A stretch of DNA of 64,000 nt from Stromatinia cepivora (taxonomy: Eukaryota; Ascomycota; Leotiomycetes; Helotiales; Sclerotiniaceae). A program made the position numbers and the translations under genes. Where the stretch lies: positions 1 through 64,000 of the forward strand of contig RCTD01000039.1 in assembly GCA_014898415.1 (NCBI GenBank), in the 5' to 3' direction. Position 1 is the stretch's first letter, and every line of letters begins with the position of its first letter. Shown in pieces: positions 24,413 through 35,274 of this stretch. Below the pieces are notes generated by a model that saw nothing but the letters and a program-made list of their open reading frames with translations, had not been told where the DNA came from and ran no database searches.

Positions 24413-26025
24413 TCATCTCGCACCAAACACCCCCTTCGCCCTTCTAACCAACTCTCTACCCATCTCATTTCGTCCCTCTCTAGTTCTTCCAACCGCATCT
24501 CTATTTTCATATGCTCTTCTCAAAAGATATTTCATGCACTCCCCGGTAGTACCCCAAGTCAAATATTTATAAGCCTTTGGAATATCCGTCTTCAAATGCA
24601 ATTCATCTTTTCCTCCTTTCGTGCCACCCATCAGCTCGTTAACACCGCCATGAACCATAACGTTAGAATCATGAGAAGATTCGAGAGATTCGGCCAATTT
24701 TCCTTCAGCCACAAGTTCACAGGATACTTCATCAGCCATTCCTTGAAGTTGCGCATAACAGAGTTCAATTCGATCTTCTCCTTTCTCAGCTTGTTCTGTA
24801 CGAATGGCTTGAGCCTTGCGAACTGATTCCAAATTATGTCCCGCAAGTACCAAATCCACAGCTTGGAATTCTTTCTCTCCATTTTCGGGTTGAAGAACAG
24901 AGTTGGGGGTTCGACGAATAAGTGCTTCGGCAATTCCATCATAACATTCATCGGTTTCTTGTTTAGTATCATGAATCAACTCCCTAGGATCGGATCCCAT
25001 GTATGCACCTCTGACTAACTTCACACCCAAGGTGAAATTCTCTTTTCGTGCAATTGCCATATGTTTTGCGACAACTTGAGGACAAGCTTTGAGATATGCT
25101 TGATAAGTACCATAGATAACCGCTCCTCCTTTGCCCGGTTTGTTGTATCTCTTCATGTATTTCAAAGTCCAAAGATCGATTCCAGCTTGTACAGCAGCAT
25201 GTTCAGCATCAAATGCTAATTTGACTCCTCGTTCGGCACTCAAAGCGCAAATGTCATCAATGGCTTGTTTAAGGCTGGCGTGGCATACTCCTTGTTTTTC
25301 TAAAGCTTGTAATGCTAAACTTCCTGCTCCGGTAACTTTGATGGATACAAAATCCCCTGGTTCGGCTAATTTGACGGTTGCTAACGTACCCTCTGCCCAT
25401 GGTAAAACTTCATTCTTGACGCATTTCTCAATATCGATATTTGCTCCTGGAGATTTCTCTACTTCGCGGGCGTAACAGAGGAATACACCTTTGAAACCAA
25501 GATCTTTAATACTGCGAACAGTACTTTGAACTTCGGTGTGATTTTCTCCAGCGCAGAATTGCTTGTAAAATGTATTCTTGAGGAAGAATCGTAGAGAGGG
25601 ATTTCGATCGGGTGAAAGAAGCGGATTTTGAGAATGTGCGAGGATGGTCATTACTTTCAAGGATGGACCAAGAAGTAGCTATCAGGGGACAGTCAGTAAG
25701 GATTTCTGATGGACACTGATTGATAGGATTTCAGTAACAAACTTACAGGAGAAGAAGAAATAGTATTAATAGCCAATGATCTTATAACATTGCTGAGAGG
25801 TAATATGGAAAGAGGACTGATTTTCGGCATACTTGCTGGTTCGGATGCTGACTTCGAATCGGTATGTATTGGTTGTAGAACTTCTGTTGCAGATGAAGTT
25901 GGATTTCCAGTGTATGTAGATTGTAGAGGTGAAGTTCTAGAAGATAATCTTCTATAGTTTGAAGGAGCAATCAAAAAGGATCTTCTTGAGCAAAGTAAAG
26001 CTTTCCTTGATATTAAATTCGACAT
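24413..26025 (-). CDS. PUT1: Mitochondrial proline dehydrogenase
   Basis: Proline dehydrogenase is the FAD enzyme that oxidises proline to pyrroline-5-carboxylate, the first step of proline catabolism, at the inner mitochondrial membrane. The 514-residue product comes from two exons (26025-25747 and 25678-24413) joined across a 68-bp GT-AG intron. The N-terminus (MSNLISRKALLCSRRSFLIA ... YRRLSSRTS) is Arg/Ser-rich and looks like a mitochondrial presequence. The TIM-barrel domain contains GVKLAFDAEHAAVQAG, GVKLVRGAYMGSDPREL, a conserved GHNLESVRKA and HGGVNELMGG. Near the C-terminus, YLLRRAYENRDAVGRTREG matches the family's substrate-binding helix. Length is normal for fungal PUT1/PrnD. No partner P5C dehydrogenase gene is adjacent. 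Confidence 0.92.
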
Positions 26026-26698
26026 GATGGAACGGTGATGAGGTTCAAACTCTGTGAACAAACACAATTCAATGTATCTCTTTCTGTTGTTCGCCTCCCC
26101 TGCTTTGCGCAATGAATACTGATTGATATCCGGACTGTATGTACAAACAAGTTGAAGGGGAAAAAAAGAAGAAATCCGGATAGACAAGAAATAAATAGTA
26201 AATGAGAAATAGAAGTAATACAAAAGGAAATGAAGAAAAACAATAGCGAAATCGGAGTTCAGTTGAGTAGGTAGTATCAAAAGGTAGGTAGAGGGGGAAT
26301 ATTCCTGAAGCTTATCGATATCAACAAGCCGGCGACAACCATGAGATCAAAGCTTATCGTCTCATATCCACTTCAAATTTGATAAATATGATTGGTTCTT
26401 TTAACAACTCATAAATGCTTGTTGTATTTGATCGAATTCTTAAACCGAAGAAAAGCGATGTTGGTACTTTGAGCTGAGATGGTGTACACTAACAAAAACG
26501 AAAGTTAATATAGTCCGTTGGAGGTTGGAGGTTGGCTATCAGGTATATATATATATATTAGAGATGAGAATCAAATAATGAGATGATAAATGACGGGATA
26601 AAAAAATGAAGAGAAGAATGAGTGTGTCGTCTAGATAATTAAATGAATATAATTACCATTTGATTTTCCATTTGATTGATTTTCATTTCCTATTATTT
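26026..26698. promoter_or_regulatory. Upstream region of proline dehydrogenase
   Basis: This carries the promoter of the proline dehydrogenase gene and the 3' flank of the downstream minus-strand gene. A (ta)n run lies near 26545-26560 and an A/G-rich stretch near 26155-26260. No gene is supported. Confidence 0.45.
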
Positions 26699-27556
26699 TC
26701 ATATTGGCATCCTTTCATGTCTCGATTCTTCTTCCCCTCTTCTTTCAGCTCCCGTTAAGAAATCCACATATCCTAATCTTCTTCCTCTTGCATAGCCAAC
26801 TGCATCTTGTACCAATCCATATCCTATACCGAATGCTAATCCTGTTTTTGCTGTTCTAGCTGCTGTTGTTATAGGGAAACGATCTGGAAAGAGAGTGGAA
26901 TTAGTATTGATATCGATATTTCATCCTGTCATATTCATCTGCTGATCTACCATCTGCGCCCATTCTGCCAATGCTCATCATCTCATGCGCGGGGATGAGC
27001 AACGCAACAGAAGAAGCATTTGAGTAAATTCACCATCACATCTCCACACACAATCACATCGCAAACTCCAAAACATGTATAAATAAAAAGAAAACTCACT
27101 CCATAAACTAAAACCCCCCGCAACACTCAAACTCGCAAGCACAGTATTAAGCACATCCTTCCTTCCCCTCCACCTATCACACATATCCTCAATCGCCAGT
27201 AAACCCGCCGTCCAAAAAGCCATCCTAGAACCCATCTTCAACCCCTCTTTCACGCCCCCAAGCCCAGTATGATAATTCTTGCTCTTATGATATAAATACC
27301 AACCCGTAGGAGATGTAGGTAATCGATGAGCATTTTCGGCTCGAAATCGTAACGCGGCGGTTTTTGATCCGTGGGATATGCCGAGTGCCATGCCGCAGAC
27401 AAAAGAGATTGATGTGCAGAGGGGAAGACGCGCGCCGTAGGGAATAGACATGCGGGAATCGAGTTTGAGGGCTTCGTGGTGTTGTTTGCACCAGGCTTTC
27501 ATTTGGATTTCGAGGAGTTCTTCGTCGGTTGGAGGAGAGGGGATAGAAGGATCCAT
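26699..27556 (-). CDS. Tim17/Tim22/Tim23-family-like membrane protein
   Basis: The product is about 213 residues from two exons (27556-27100 and 26883-26699); the split codon and frame join. After a hydrophilic N-terminus, four hydrophobic segments can be seen: around LCTSISFVCGMALGI, SRMAFWTAGLLAIED, VLNTVLASLSVAGGFSLW and TGLAFGIGYGLVQDAVG. The glycine-rich segments and the KEGLKMGSRMAFWTAG stretch resemble the Tim17/22/23 fold and the TIMMDC1-like branch, proteins of the mitochondrial inner membrane linked to complex I assembly in animals. That assignment is by eye and the role is inferred. The C-terminus is charged (ERRGEEESRHERMPI). Its start faces the next gene across a 315-bp divergent promoter. 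Confidence 0.72.
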
Positions 27557-27871
27557 GATTTAAAGATTAATTGATTGAACGATTTAAAGAATTGACTGGA
27601 GTGATATGCTATGTTAATCGTGAGATTGTATTACATTGTACAAGGCTGAAGATTGAGAAATTGCTTTTTTGATGGGTCAGCTGTTTTCGCGAATGTCATC
27701 GCGTCGCAAAAGAAATTCTATAAAGTGATGCCTGTTCCCAATCCTGATAATCTTACAAAGAAATAAATTACGCAACATAACCACAAATACCAACGACATA
27801 GCAAACATCTTCCTCTGTATAGATCAATCTCGCAACCTTTTAAACCAAAAGACCAATCAACCAAAACCAAA
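27557..27871. promoter_or_regulatory. Bidirectional promoter of 315 bp
   Basis: This short spacer separates the divergent starts of the Tim17-like gene (minus, ATG at 27556) and the small conserved-looking gene (plus, ATG at 27872). Shared regulation is plausible but only inferred. Confidence 0.45.
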
Positions 27872-28477
27872 ATGGTAAATGAGCACCCCTCTCCAACTTC
27901 CCCCCTCAAAAGTTAACAACCAAACCAGCCTCCCAAAAGAAAATCCAGCACCTCAACCCTCCAAAACCCCTCAGACCTAACCCTCCTCTTCAAACACACA
28001 ACCCACACGATTCTCCTACTCGTACCCTCCACCCAAACCTTCACCCAAATCCTCACAACCCTCCTCTCCGTCCTCCAAGAACGATACCCCGAAGGTCTCA
28101 ACCCCATGATTTCCCATCCAGCCAGCACATCCATGACCACCCTATCCTCCACCACCACCACCCTAACCGACAAAAAAACTCCCCTCCCAACCTCAATCCA
28201 AAATATAGCATTAGGTATCCCGCTCGATGTATATGAGCCTAAAAATGGGTGGTCGGAGTTACAGCTTGGATTAGGTGATACGCCCGAATCATTGGGGTTG
28301 AAAGAGGGGGGATTGGTCGCGTTTAGGTTTTTGGGGGATGGGGAGAATGTGGCGGAGGATTTCGAGGGGGAGTTTGAGGTGCAGTGGCCGAGTTATGAGG
28401 AGTATGGGGAGGGGGAGGATGAGGATGCTGAGGAGAGGACGTTGGGTGGCGGTGGTGAGGAGGAAGATGAGCTTTAG
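27872..28477 (+). CDS. Small protein of unknown function with ATG-only first coding exon
   Basis: I do not recognise this protein with confidence. The best model has a first coding exon consisting of only the start codon (27872-27874), followed directly by a GTAAAT donor, a 54-bp intron with gttaac branch sequence and cag acceptor at 27928, and exon 2 at 27929-28477, giving 183 residues. Without the intron the ATG frame stops after 14 codons, while the frame from exon 2 is open. The sequence (LTLLFKHTTHTILLLVP ... LDVYEPKNGWSELQLG ... LGLKEGGLVAFRF) alternates hydrophobic and polar residues in a way that recalls a ubiquitin-like beta-grasp fold. The C-terminus is very acidic (EEYGEGEDEDAEE). 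Convergent with the Nudix gene. Confidence 0.7.
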
Positions 28478-28934
28478 GATGAAGTGGAAGAAAGGAAATA
28501 AACCTGTGGGAAAGGTTGATGTGCGGAGAAGGATTGAATTGGGAATGATGGGGAGTTGGGCGCGAATCAAATGGTACGAGTTGAGGTGATCGTTTTGGCG
28601 TTATGGGCATACAACTTGTGAGGGACACTTGACTGCGAATCGTACAAAGGAACGATCATGATTGATGCTGGACACATGGTGATAATGTGATGCATGGCTT
28701 CTCTTTTTATGATGGCTGTGATAGACTTGTGGCTTGGTATTGAAATCATAAAAGGTGTGTTCGTTACCTTCGGGCAATTATCCCCAAGATTAAAATGTAA
28801 AATCCTACTGGGGAAAGTCATTCTCTTGATAGTCTTGGTCATTCTAATTGGTATAATATACAAACCAACATCTACAAGCCACTTCTTCCAATATCTCATC
28901 GCACAATGTGCAATGTACAACCTCTCACAACCTA
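28478..28934. other. Spacer between convergent genes
   Basis: About 0.46 kb between the ends of the small plus-strand gene and the Nudix gene. Open frames on both strands here have no recognisable features; I see only 3' flanking sequence. Confidence 0.45.
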
Positions 28935-30376
28935 TCACAACTTAGCCCCTCCCGCTCCCTCCGCTTCTGCCCTTCCCCTCCTCTCCTCCTCCAAAACCTC
29001 CTTCCGTTCCCTGATCTCCACATCCCTCGGTCCCTCCTTCAAAAACTTAACAAGCACAACCCTCATCCCATCTCCACTCCTCCCCTCCCCTTCCAATTCC
29101 GGCCCCTGCTTATCCAACCCTAAAACCACTCTCCCATCACTCCTTCTCATCCCCATTCCAATCGGACTCATAACTTTTTCTCCCCACTCCACTCCCGACC
29201 CATCCCCTCCATCTCCCTTTAAAAATTCCAAAACCCCTTCCCTCTGTCCCCTTAACTCATCTCTCGAGAACCTCTTCCCCTCACCCGGTTTGCTTAAAAA
29301 CGGGACCAAAAGATTCATCAAGTAAAACTGCGGCGGAAAAAGAATAATTTCATTCCTCCTCGCCTTTCCTAACCAATCCTCACAATACCCAAATTCAGCA
29401 GCCGTATGTTCGATTCCTCCATCATCTCTTGGTATTTGCATCATTTTTTCTTTTTCCCCAATACCCGTATCAGCGTCTAGAGGTAAGAAATATATATACA
29501 TCTGCGTTGTAAATCTTTTCGGTAAATTACTCGGTGTAATCCAGCGGGTAAAAGGGAGGAGATTAGCTGTATCGATTTTCCCACCTATTTCTTGTACCCA
29601 GGAAGTGAATTTTGTGTTTTTCGAATGGATTTCTTTGCGGGCTTTTTCGCGCTCCGAAGAGGGGATTTCTAGTAATAAATCACTTCGCTCTTTGTCATTT
29701 CTCTGTACGTCACTATCTTGGGAAGGACGAGCTAAAAGTATCCCGCACTCTTCGAAACATTCTCGGATGGCGCCTATTCTGTAAACTTCGGAATCTATAT
29801 GCCGAGAAGAGGATGACGGGGATGGAATGGGTGATTCGTGGTAGGAATCAAGATTTCCACCTGGGAAGACGTGGGCCGAGGGGAAGGAACTGGAGGTTCG
29901 AATCCGGTGGAGGAGAAGGATTTGGTTTTGAGGTGAGATGAGGAGGATGCTAGGGTGGAAGATTGGGTTAATTTCGGATTGGAAGTGAAGGTGGTAAGGG
30001 TAGAGCTATTGAGAAGGGAGGAGAATGGAATGGGATAGGATCTAAGAGAAAGTATATACCTTGAACTAGGCTGAGGAACGGCAATTGGCTTTTTTGATTT
30101 ACTATCTGCTTTTGGACTGCTGGTAGATGACATATATTGTTTTTCCAAATCAGATTTTGGTGGCTCGGATGGTGCCATAATTCTACTTCCTATTCTTGGC
30201 CGTGTAAAAGATCCTATATTTTGTCTAGATGTATGTATTCTTGCTCCGTGAAAGCATCTATAACTTGGTATTATCGTTACTGTTCTGGATGTGAGACGTT
30301 TAGGTCTGATAAGTTTGTTTACGAATTTGGATGCCGATGTAAATGAAGACGTATAATATGAATGTCTTAGAGACAT
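28935..30376 (-). CDS. Nudix hydrolase, NUDT19/RP2-like
   Basis: Nudix enzymes hydrolyse nucleoside diphosphates linked to another group; the NUDT19 branch acts on CoA and related substrates. The product is 443 residues from two exons (30376-30060 and 29949-28935) with a 110-bp intron. The Nudix domain begins ILLISPQNQILLLHR after the splice, with FPGGNLD and the box core RIGAIRECFEECGILLA, giving the REx2EExG residues. The loop between FPGG and the helix is longer than in minimal Nudix boxes, as in NUDT19-type proteins. FTRWITPSNLPKRFTTQMYIYFLP is also typical. The N-terminal 70 residues are rich in Arg and Ser without early acidic residues, suggesting mitochondrial import. A later start at MAPSEPPKSD is possible. 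Confidence 0.85.
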
Positions 30377-31232
30377 TGACTTTCCTAGTTTCGAGGTGTA
30401 GAATTGGAAGCGGGACTATATGTAAAGGGGTAGCTGGTGAGTGGGTGAGCTTCACGTGTCTTGATAGTTGGGTAGAAGGTTGAAGATGCTTTTCCGAAAT
30501 CTGGGGAAGCTCGATGAGCCGAGGTTTGTGGATTAGTGGTCTGTGCTTATACCTGTGGCTAAATGATGGCTCCAACTGTGTTTGATCACATAGTTGTATA
30601 GCAAACATTTAATTATACATCTGATATTTATAAATAAATTGATTGATATAACAGTTTCTCCCTCAGCTAGAATGGTGTCGTCTGGGCTACTAAATTTTGC
30701 ACAAGAAGCAGATCATATTGGTAGTGGTCATTATCCCCCTGGTTTCGAGCCGAGAACCCCCCCCAAAAGACCTTATCAAGGAGCATGCAGCTCCTTAACA
30801 TCATTGGACCGACGGATTAATCCATGTTTTATACAAATTATCCTTCCTACACACAGATTTAGAATCAAACTCATATTTTCTATTGTCAGGATCTAAGTTG
30901 CAGGTCTGTAGATGCTTCCACTGTAGTTCAAACAAAGTATCAAACTGAAGTTCAATCCACTCCAGATCTCAGTCAGAAATTTTCTTTAACACCCATACAG
31001 TGCATTTCATCACTTCCTTAACACTCCCCAACGAAAAACTCAACCGCGAAAACCAGAAGCAGGCCCGGCCTGCACCACGCAGCCAATACCCCCCCTCACT
31101 CCCTCCCCAAACCCAAGACGGCAAGAACGAAAGTAAAAACCCGATATCGACATCTTTAGACCTTACTTTCCACAACTCGAAAATCACAAACCTCCCTCCC
31201 CTCTCATTTCCCTTCCCCATTACCTCCCTTCC
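30377..31232. other. Intergenic region with no supported gene
   Basis: Between the Nudix start and the end of the membrane-protein gene. Open frames at 30594-30896 (plus) and 30969-31220 (minus) show no domain or convincing splice continuation. A C-rich stretch lies near 30758-30768. Confidence 0.45.
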
Positions 31233-32439
31233 TCAATCAACAATATCCCACCCCGTCATAATCCCCCTCCTCTCCCGTTCCAACTCCTCAATCCAGAATT
31301 TCGTCTGATGCAAAACTGACATGTACATAATCATCATGACAATAACTTTGCCAACTAATACCAAATAATTCGTCGCTTCGTAGAAAGAAGAGGGGCGGTG
31401 GTAGTAGTAGTGTGCAGTCCAGAGGAATACTGTTGACATAGCTCCGGAGATTATGAGCTAGAAGTTGATGGTTAGTTGGGGGTTCTTCAACGCCGGGGGA
31501 TAGGGAGATGGGGGAGGAAAGGGAGGAGAAGTGAAGAATCGGGAAATAAAAGTGGAGGGATGTAAGAATGTGAGAAGATTGAAGTACATAAATATTAAGC
31601 ATAACCCTAGTTTCAGAAGTCATATCTTTCATTGCCGCGATAAATTTCTCGCTCATCTCATGACGCATATTGCTAATGCTCTTAGGATGTTGATTTTCAG
31701 GGATTGACTGAAGGCGATGAATTTGTGCAAGGTGAGAGATACGAAATTTGCTATGTTGTCAACATTAGTGTTTTACTTTCAAATTGAGAGCTAGGGAAAA
31801 AGAGTGAAGAGAGGTACATACGTCTTTTGGTCCTTGACATAAACACGATCCTGGATGATTTTCGCAACACTTCTAGTTTTATCTTCCCACGCTGTGGTAT
31901 AGGTTTCTTCGACTCCCTTTTTGTCGTGATTGGAGTATGAAACGAGCATCACTACGGCGAAGATAACGCAAGTGGCCGAAGCCCAGAAGTAGTTGGTAGA
32001 GCCAAATTGGATGAGTATGATGAGCATAGGGGTGATTAGTATTGCCATGAAACACTACAACCTTTGTTAGTACAGAGTCAAGACTGCTGGCGGTGGTAAA
32101 TGTGACTAGCGAGCCGAGAAGGAGTAATTACCCAGAGAAGAATTTGCGCAAACTTATGACTTATGGATGAACTGTGGTACGCTTTTTCCTGTAGATATTC
32201 AGCTGAAAGAGTGTATCCATTATCGATCAACTTGTTGTCTGATATTCCAGCGAGCTGAGCGGCTTGAACCTAGATTGCAAATAAAGTAAGTGCTTGTTGC
32301 AAAACGGGGTAAAAATAAACGGGAGAAATTGTAGATGTTGATGAGAATGTGGTATCCTTACTACTTCTGAGGGAGCTTTTGGTCTTATTGAAAAGGTTGT
32401 TGCAAACAACGTGCTGAATGTGGAGATGTATGATTCCAT
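31233..32439 (-). CDS. Four-helix membrane protein of unknown function
   Basis: I do not recognise this protein. A five-exon model reads through cleanly: 32439-32362, 32269-32132, 32054-31822, 31750-31588, 31457-31233, all with GT-AG ends and joining frames, giving 278 residues. Four hydrophobic segments are visible: LLWCFMAILITPMLIILI, WASATCVIFAVVMLVSY, ISGAMSTVFLWTAHYYY and NYLVLVGKVIVMMIMY. Between helices 2 and 3 lies a charged cytosol-type region of about 90 residues. The N-terminus (MESYISTF) was chosen for its aaaATGg context; an ATG five codons upstream at 32454 is in frame. The consistent exon phases argue that the gene is real, but function is not indicated by neighbours. Confidence 0.68.
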
Positions 32440-35274
32440 TTTGTGTGTAATCATCTATCTAGTTATCGGGCAGTAGAACCATCAACACCGGAAATAGTAA
32501 ATAGGCTTTTGTTAAACGCTCTCAGCTCCAGCAGAATAACTTCACCTTACAAGTTCAAACGGGTTGTTGACTCCTTATTATGTACGAAGCTGAAGCTTGT
32601 GGTCTTTGTGTTGGGTTTTAAGTTCAAACTTGTTGTAGTTCCTTGTAGAAAGAAGATGAAGCTCAACCCTTGAAGACCTTTATGACTTTACCACAGCCTC
32701 TTTCCTTCTCTTTCTTCAGCATTAACCATGGAACCAGTATCCAAAAAGCTAATCTCCGATCGATAGCCATGATTATTCAACAGTGCAGATGTCTAATTAC
32801 CCAGGCGATAACGTCGTTTTATAAAGAATAGAGTAGTAGCGAAAGTCTAATAACATTGAATATTTTCGGCAGCACCAAGCGTTTCCCCTGACTCGGGCAT
32901 GCTCCCTGAGACTTTGGCGCAATAGTGGAGTGAATGGCTCTTTTACGCAATGAAAAATATATGAATTTCTATTTCAACCGCTCAGAAGAGCAACCTGGTA
33001 ATTTGATAATCTACGAGGAAGATTCCCTACCGGTCGATAGGCATCTTTCAGCACTGTAGACCATGCTTTACTACACTACATACTAGTAACATCAAATGAA
33101 ACCCAGCATCCCAAAGAAGTGCATAAAATTATGCAATGTCAATTTTAAGCGAAAGCGAGGAATAAATAGTCTAGAGAAGACTAGATAGTATCATATTAAT
33201 TCTTTCATTACCATTCTATTCACTTACTTCTTTGATTAGTAATCCTGTTATGTTTCCCGGGGAGTAATTTATTCACTCCAGGTCCGCATGCTTCTCTTGG
33301 TGTACTTCTCCTTTTCCCGAAATGTCTTTTAGCTCCTGGTTTCACCTTCAATTCTACCCTAATTGTCCCCCATTTTACTCCCACTCATTGAGCACTAACT
33401 GAGATAACCACAATTCACGGAAGACTCATAGTATAATGAATGTAGCTGAGGTAGTATCATGAAGAATTCAGTGCGATAAAGCAGATAGTTATAGAATGGT
33501 AGAAGAACTATCCAGAATGGACCTCAAGTATTCTACCTCTCTTTAATGTTGTATAACACATTTATGCTCCAATCAATGCGTGAATTTTAGTTGATAATGT
33601 TTGCAACACAAGGGTGAAGTCATAAATAATCAAACATGTTACAACATCACGATTAAGATGCCAAGTGCATATTCTACATTACCACCTCCTCTCCGAGCAA
33701 GTGGCAGATGAATGATAATTAGTAGAAGAACTCTATCAAAAGGTTCCCATTCTCAGATGTTGTGGATTTGCAAGGTTGTTAGCTCATTTGCTTGCACGCC
33801 AGTCAGTTTCTACTAACTCTACGAAGTGTTGCATTTAGGAGTTACCAACTCAGTTTTCTAGATTATATATCTATATGCGAGCTACTACTGATACATTTCA
33901 CTACTGTTATAACCTTCCACCGGGTCATACCTCTAGATTCGGGTACTTCATCTACAATATCCATCAAATCTTCACTTGCTCCCTTATTTTTCTATCTTTT
34001 TTATTCATCATATATTTCACCATCTCAATAAATTACAATGTCCAGTATTTTTCGATGTCAATCATCCCTTTATCCTTATCTTTCTCTTCTTTTCTATTTT
34101 TGTGATTACAACATAACCCTAACGATGTTATGTATTTTACGCCAAATATCTTACATTCCCGCAAATTTCCTCGGTAAATCTCCTCGGTAAACATTAATCA
34201 CAACATAGTGAAGTGAAGTGAAGTAAAGTGAAGTAAAGTGTTATTGAATAACCAACCATTCCTTTCCATTCCTGAACCTAATCCAACTAACCAACTATCT
34301 GCATTCACCCCGCCAAACTAGTCTGCTATAAAACACCGAGCATCCACCTAGTTAGTATTCCAGCATTTCTCCAACTAATCAATACCCATTCCGAATAGAC
34401 TGCACTAAACCTTCTAAAATACTAAACTAGCAACTTGCTAGCGCCCAGTATAAAAGAAACGAAACAAAACAAAGCGAGTGAGTCAAATCTACAGTATAAT
34501 TGCTAAAAATCCGTAATGCATGGCCTAGCTAGAGATTCTATACTAATACATTCATTAATTCATATACCCAAGCAACCCCAGAACCCCAGAAACCGCAGAA
34601 ACACCCAGACAAAAGAAGCAGAGTCCGAAAAGGAGTGAAGCCCGACTCCTTCTCACTCTCATTCTCACTCCACAAACCTACCTACACACCATCAAATCCA
34701 AATCAACAAATCAACAAAACCCAACCCAACACGACAACAATCACAATATATCCCAAACACAACTCATAAATAATCATAGTATCAACAATACAACCACCGA
34801 GATGATGTGATACCAACAATACCAACAATGCCTCAATAAATAATACAAGTAAATAAATAAATAAGTACAATTAAAATACCAAAACTTTAACCTTAATCAT
34901 CAATAAAAAAAATCTCACATGTTTAATTCCATAGAATTATATTTCGTAACCATCAACCCTAACCATCCACCGCTTGCATTCATTCCATGAAAATGATATC
35001 GCACGTTAACACTCCTGCCCCCATCAATCCACCGCTCTAACCCTATAACCTCGAGGGCTGTCACCATGTCACCAGAATATATAGTAGTATATAGAAAGAG
35101 GGCTGAAGTTCACGGAGAGCCAGCCAGAGATAGACATCAAGTAAGCAAGTACTTCATTTTCATTGTGAAAGAATAACATTTACCGTAATCATTATATATG
35201 TGTAAAGAACTCCATCCGTGCACTATGATATCGATGCTATTTATATATCTCTTTCCCTGCTCCACAACTCCCCT
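32440..35274. other. Large intergenic region
   Basis: No gene is supported over 2.8 kb between the membrane-protein gene start and the ABC transporter end. A 5-bp (gtgaa/gtaaa) tandem run occurs at 34206-34240, and A-rich short repeats lie near 34840-34870. Open frames near 33792-34105 are low in complexity and rich in Phe/Ser/Leu, without domain signals. Confidence 0.45.
34206..34240. repeat. Pentamer gtgaa/gtaaa tandem repeat
   Basis: Seven consecutive 5-bp units (agtga/agtaa) form a short microsatellite in intergenic sequence. Confidence 0.75.

Noticed and set aside
28567..28938. 123-codon minus-strand frame between convergent genes
   Set aside because: No domain, no homology recognised and it overlaps 3' flanking sequence on both sides.
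29880..29900. tRNA-like ggttcgaatcc motif
   Set aside because: It lies inside the Nudix coding exon, and no acceptor stem or anticodon arm can be built around it.
30969..31220. 83-codon minus-strand frame right after the membrane-protein gene
   Set aside because: It begins past a clear stop codon, with no splice signals joining it to the upstream gene, and overlaps a plus-strand frame of equal size.
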